Program-made: the position numbers and the translations under genes | From: Lachnospiraceae bacterium | GTDB taxonomy: Bacteria > Bacillota_A > Clostridia > Lachnospirales > Lachnospiraceae | Direction of reading: 5' to 3' | DNA: 17,030 nt | NCBI GenBank assembly: GCA_009774655.1 | Contig: VSOD01000031.1 | Location: 1 to 17,030 of the forward strand | The notes under the pieces: model-generated | Databases searched by the model: none | What the model was told of the DNA's origin: nothing | Seen by the model: the letters and a program-made list of their open reading frames with translations, nothing else | In this document: in pieces, positions 13,960 through 17,030 of the stretch | How positions within the stretch are numbered: the stretch's first letter is position 1 | How the letters are laid out: every line of letters starts with the position of its first letter

Positions 13960-14282
13960 CACTGACACAACAGATCATCACCATCGCACTCTGTGCACTC
14001 GGCACTATGGCCACCAGATTTCTGCCTTTCCTGCTCTTTTCCTCCAGGAAGCCGACGCCCGGATACATCCGGTATTTAGGCAATGCCCTCCCCGCTGCCA
14101 TCTTCGGCATGCTGGTGGTCTACTGCCTGAAAAATGTCAGCATCCTGTCCGGCAGTCACGGTATACCGGAGGCAGCCGCCATTCTTGTTGTCGTGGGACT
14201 CCACTTATGGAAGCGCCAGATGCTTCTGTCGATCGCAGGCGGTACGGTCTGCTATATGCTGCTTATGCAGTTTGTCTTTTGA
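13956..14282 (+). CDS. azlD: AzlD-family branched-chain amino acid transport protein
   Basis: This 108-residue partner of AzlC has three to four helices and the family pattern ATRFLPFLLF and YLGNALPAAIFGMLVVYC. The length is normal for AzlD. Its start overlaps the azlC stop. It probably forms the exporter together with AzlC. No clear terminator follows. Confidence 0.9.
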   Translation: MTLTQQIITIALCALGTMATRFLPFLLFSSRKPTPGYIRYLGNALPAAIFGMLVVYCLKNVSILSGSHGIPEAAAILVVVGLHLWKRQMLLSIAGGTVCYMLLMQFVF

Positions 14283-14365
14283 CGCTGCACAGCATCCGAA
14301 TTTGTCAAAGAGTCCCCGCCCTTTCCCGGCAAAAAGTATTCTGATCTTTAACTTTCTGATTTCAC

Positions 14366-14393
14366 TTGCTCTCTGCATCTTCTATGATAAAAT
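14366..14393 (+). promoter_or_regulatory. Promoter of the aminopeptidase gene
   Basis: TTGCTC (14366-14371), 16 nt, TAAAAT (14388-14393), with TG one base before the box (extended -10). Start of transcription near 14400 makes a GTG at 14406 unlikely as start codon and favours ATG 14472. Confidence 0.6.
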
Positions 14394-14471
14394 GAAAGTA
14401 TTGCCGTGAAAGATAAATCATTTTACAAAACAAAAGCCGGCGCAGGACACGACAGAAAGGCAGGGTTTAAC

Positions 14472-15740
14472 ATGAACAAAGAATTTTATTACGAAAACCG
14501 ACAGAGATTTTATCGGCAGATGAAAGACAATTCACTGCTGGTACTTTTTTCCGGAACGGAAGTCCGCAAGACCAACGACGAATTTTACCCCTTCTATACC
14601 AACCGCAATTTCCTCTATCTCACCGGACTGGACAGCAGGGATCTGGCGCTGCTGGCGCAAAAAGACAGCGACGGCCATGTTAAGGAGAAGATCTTCCTGC
14701 TGCCTCCGGACCTCCTGCAGGAACGCTGGACCGGTGCACGCATCAGACCCGAACAGGCCGCAGAACTTTCCGGCATACAGGAAACCGGCTACGCAGGAGA
14801 ATTTGAAGACGTTTTGCACCGTCTTGCCACGACCGGAAACTACCGTCGCCTGTATCTGGATCTCTACCGCGCTGCTCCCACAGACCGGGACGAACCAGCA
14901 CACCGCCTGTTAAAACGCGCCGCTGCCGATTACCCTTATCTGCGGATAGAAAATGCCAACACGATCCTCCGCCGGCTGCGCACCATCAAACAGCCCTGCG
15001 AGCTGGAAGCCATGCGGCAGGCGGAAAAGATCACCTGTGAAGGGATCACTTCCATGATGAAAGCCTCCCGGCCGGGCATGTACGAATATCAGTATAAGGC
15101 GGTCTTTGACTATGTACTGGGACAGTACGGCCCACAGGGCCCTGCTTTTCCGTCTATCATCTCCGCCGGAAAAAACAATTTCTGCATCCACTACTACGCT
15201 TACAAGGGTCAGGCCCTGGACGGAGATATGGTCCTAAACGATGTGGGTGCATGGCATGACTACCTGATGAATGATGTTTCCAGAGGCTGGCCCTGCAACG
15301 GACGGTTTAGCGAACGCCAAAAGCTCCTGTATGAATGTGCGTTGAACACCTCAGACCATATGTTTGAGATAATCCGCCCCGGCATGCCCATGAAAGAAGT
15401 GGATGCCGAAGCGAGACGCTACAACGCCAAACTTCTGGTCGATGCCGGCGTCCTGGATGATCCCGCCAATATCAGTACCTATATGTGGCACGGCGGCGCA
15501 CATCACGTGGGCTTTGATGTCCATGACGCAGTGGAGACTCCGGAAGTGATCGCCCCGAACATGGTCTTCTGTGTGGACATCGGTATATATCACGAAGCGT
15601 GGGGAATCGGCTTCCGTCTGGAAGACAACTGTCTCGTAACAGAGACAGGCTGCGAAAACCTGTCCGCAGCCACGCCCAGAACGATTGCGGAAATCGAAGA
15701 TACCATGCGGCAAAATTTTGTTCCCGGATTTTTAAAATAA
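14472..15740 (+). CDS. Xaa-Pro aminopeptidase (M24 family)
   Basis: This 422-residue enzyme removes N-terminal residues ahead of proline. An N-terminal AMP_N domain spans about residues 1-150 (FYTNRNFLYLTGLDSRDLALL) and an M24 pita-bread catalytic domain about 175-415. Aligning with E. coli PepP, the metal ligands are D257 and D268 (LNDVGAWHDYLMND), H344 in HGGAHHVGFDVHD, and E384 in FRLEDNCLVTETG. The fourth position, Glu in the usual EPG, is D369 here (VDIGIY). H351 is also kept. ATG 14472 follows AGGG at 6 nt and lies well inside the transcript; an upstream GTG at 14406 is too near the promoter. eutH follows 62 nt later, possibly cotranscribed. Confidence 0.88.
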   Translation: MNKEFYYENRQRFYRQMKDNSLLVLFSGTEVRKTNDEFYPFYTNRNFLYLTGLDSRDLALLAQKDSDGHVKEKIFLLPPDLLQERWTGARIRPEQAAELSGIQETGYAGEFEDVLHRLATTGNYRRLYLDLYRAAPTDRDEPAHRLLKRAAADYPYLRIENANTILRRLRTIKQPCELEAMRQAEKITCEGITSMMKASRPGMYEYQYKAVFDYVLGQYGPQGPAFPSIISAGKNNFCIHYYAYKGQALDGDMVLNDVGAWHDYLMNDVSRGWPCNGRFSERQKLLYECALNTSDHMFEIIRPGMPMKEVDAEARRYNAKLLVDAGVLDDPANISTYMWHGGAHHVGFDVHDAVETPEVIAPNMVFCVDIGIYHEAWGIGFRLEDNCLVTETGCENLSAATPRTIAEIEDTMRQNFVPGFLK

Positions 15741-15802
15741 AGGACGTATCGAAGTACTCACTTTTCAATCACGCAGAAAAATGCTCCAACATGGAGGTAA
15801 CG

Positions 15803-16861
15803 ATGAACCAGATACTCATGACTATCATGGCCGCCGGTGTGGTACTCGGCGGTGCAGACAGACTTCTCGGAAATAAGTTCGGCTACGGAGACAAGTTTGA
15901 AGAAGGCTTCCGTCTCTTAGGCTCTACTGCCCTGTCGATGGCCGGCATGATCTGCCTCGCACCGGTGCTTGCCGACGTACTTGGACGCATAGTCGTTCCC
16001 CTGTACCGGATGATCGGTGCAGATCCAGCCATGTTCGGCAGCATACTGGCCATTGATATGGGCGGCTACCAGCTGGCCACAGAACTGGCCGCCGACAGCC
16101 GCATCGGCAGCTACGCCGGCATCGTTGCAGCGGCAATCTTCGGCTGTACTCTGGTCTTCACCATCCCTGTCGGTATGGGCATGATCCGACAGGAAGACCG
16201 ATCCTTTTTCGCCAGAGGGATCATGCTCGGACTGGCTGCCATGCCTGCTGGTCTGCTCACCGGCGGTCTGTTTGCCGGCCTCTCCGTTCCGGAATGCCTG
16301 CTGCAGAATCTGCCTGTATTTGCGGCTTCGCTTCTGCTCCTGCTCGGCCTGTGGAAGATACCGGAACAGATGGTCAAAGGCTTCTGCCTGCTGGCCAACG
16401 GCATACGCATCCTCGTCACGGTCGGCCTGGTACTGGCCGCGGTGGAATCTCTCTGCGGCTTTCATCTCCTGCCCGGCATGGCTCCGATCGAAGATGCCAT
16501 GGGTGTTGTCTCCTCCATCGGTGTTGTCATGCTTGGAAGCCTGCCGGCTGCGGAACTGCTGCGCAGACTTTTGACGAAGCCCTTCACACGCCTTGGCGAC
16601 AGACTGGGACTTGGCCCGCAAAGCCTCACCGCCATGCTGATAGGCCTTGTCAGTGCGCTCCCCTCGCTCGCCGGATATCACGATCTGGATGAGAAGGGAA
16701 AAGTCGCTCTTGGCGCTTTTCTCGTAAGCGGCGCCAGCCTGCTGGCCGCCCATATGGGCTTTACCCTTGCAGCGGAGCCTGCCCTGCTACCTGCACTTGT
16801 ATGCGGAAAACTCAGCGGTGCTCTGGCGGCGGTTGTTTTGACTGTTTTTGTTATGAAATAG
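15803..16861 (+). CDS. eutH: EutH-family ethanolamine transporter
   Basis: This 352-residue membrane protein of the EutH family probably brings ethanolamine into the cell. Typical stretches are FEEGFRLLGSTALSMAGM near the start and ILAIDMGGYQLATELA in the middle, with about ten helices throughout. The ATG at 15803 follows GGAGGT with a 4-nt gap; a longer frame from 15599 overlaps the aminopeptidase and is rejected. No other eut genes (lyase, microcompartment shell, two-component regulator) are in the window, so its pathway partner is not seen. Confidence 0.88.
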   Translation: MNQILMTIMAAGVVLGGADRLLGNKFGYGDKFEEGFRLLGSTALSMAGMICLAPVLADVLGRIVVPLYRMIGADPAMFGSILAIDMGGYQLATELAADSRIGSYAGIVAAAIFGCTLVFTIPVGMGMIRQEDRSFFARGIMLGLAAMPAGLLTGGLFAGLSVPECLLQNLPVFAASLLLLLGLWKIPEQMVKGFCLLANGIRILVTVGLVLAAVESLCGFHLLPGMAPIEDAMGVVSSIGVVMLGSLPAAELLRRLLTKPFTRLGDRLGLGPQSLTAMLIGLVSALPSLAGYHDLDEKGKVALGAFLVSGASLLAAHMGFTLAAEPALLPALVCGKLSGALAAVVLTVFVMK

Positions 16862-16948
16862 GATCTGCTGCCGCCATTCGTTCTCTTCGGACGTCTGAGC
16901 AACGCCCCGGGCGCCCCTGATAATTGAATAGACTTTGCCTCTGAGCCG

Positions 16949-16957
16949 TGGTATACT
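16949..16957 (+). promoter_or_regulatory. Possible promoter at the right edge
   Basis: TGG-TATACT is an extended -10 box immediately followed by a dispersed repeat copy. No gene follows within the window. TTGAAT upstream (16924) is 22 nt away, too far for a normal -35. Confidence 0.35.
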
Positions 16958-17000
16958 TATAGTAAACGACATAACAAATTTCTGTTTCCGGCTCTTGCAG
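16958..17000 (+). repeat. Dispersed repeat copy at the right edge
   Basis: TATAGTAAACGACATAACAA then ATTTCTG, two changed positions, TCCGGCTCTTGCA: nearly the same as the minus-strand copy ending at 12723, and sharing its first 24 nt with the 35-bp palindrome at 4802 (three differences). It continues towards the edge. Confidence 0.8.
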
Positions 17001-17030
17001 AAGCCATATACGGTAGCTCCTGCAAGGCCG

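Noticed and set aside
15917..16753. 278-codon minus-strand frame opposite eutH
   Set aside because: It is the antisense of a clear EutH coding region, is very rich in Gln/Gly/Arg/Asp and has no ribosome binding site.

Overview
The window looks like a chromosomal segment from a Gram-positive gut-type Firmicute, most likely a Lachnospiraceae/Clostridia member. The basis is BlaI/BlaR-like, AzlCD, EutH, LytTR and ECF sigma/ABC genes of clostridial type, strong GGAGG ribosome binding sites and promoters with extended -10 boxes. Most of it is moderately GC-rich. The gene at 1541-4501 is visibly AT-richer than both flanks, which suggests it was acquired.

Layout. 1-1050 (minus): the start of a membrane protein, probably a sensor kinase, preceded by its LytTR response regulator. 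1265-4800: an apparent insertion. A promoter and a decayed ydeI-family gene lead into a 986-residue protein with two degenerate SLH-like repeats, a long beta-rich middle, a transmembrane hairpin and a C-terminal caspase/CHAT-like cysteine-protease domain. A decayed minus-strand gene end lies on its right. 4850-6980 (plus): a blaI-blaR1 pair with two palindromic operators; the BlaR1-like protein has no penicillin-binding sensor domain. 6956-12113 (minus): an ABC export operon (membrane protein, ATPase, permease), a SAM methyltransferase with its own promoter and terminator, and an ECF sigma factor. The sigma gene and the ABC operon share a 28-nt promoter-like element with identical spacing, so the sigma factor probably controls both itself and the transporter. 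12209-13025 (minus): yccF-like and YCII-domain genes. 13153-16861 (plus): azlC-azlD, an Xaa-Pro aminopeptidase and eutH.

Two kinds of non-coding structure stand out. One is a dispersed palindromic repeat with TATAGTAAAC ends at four places; one 113-bp copy forms almost the whole leader of the ABC operon. The other is a set of five short tandem-repeat tracts with unrelated units, all next to minus-strand genes. Three of them start inside the 3' end of a coding region, span its stop codon, and have been copied downstream.

The strongest candidate for something undescribed is the SLH-like/transmembrane/caspase-like protein at 1541-4501.
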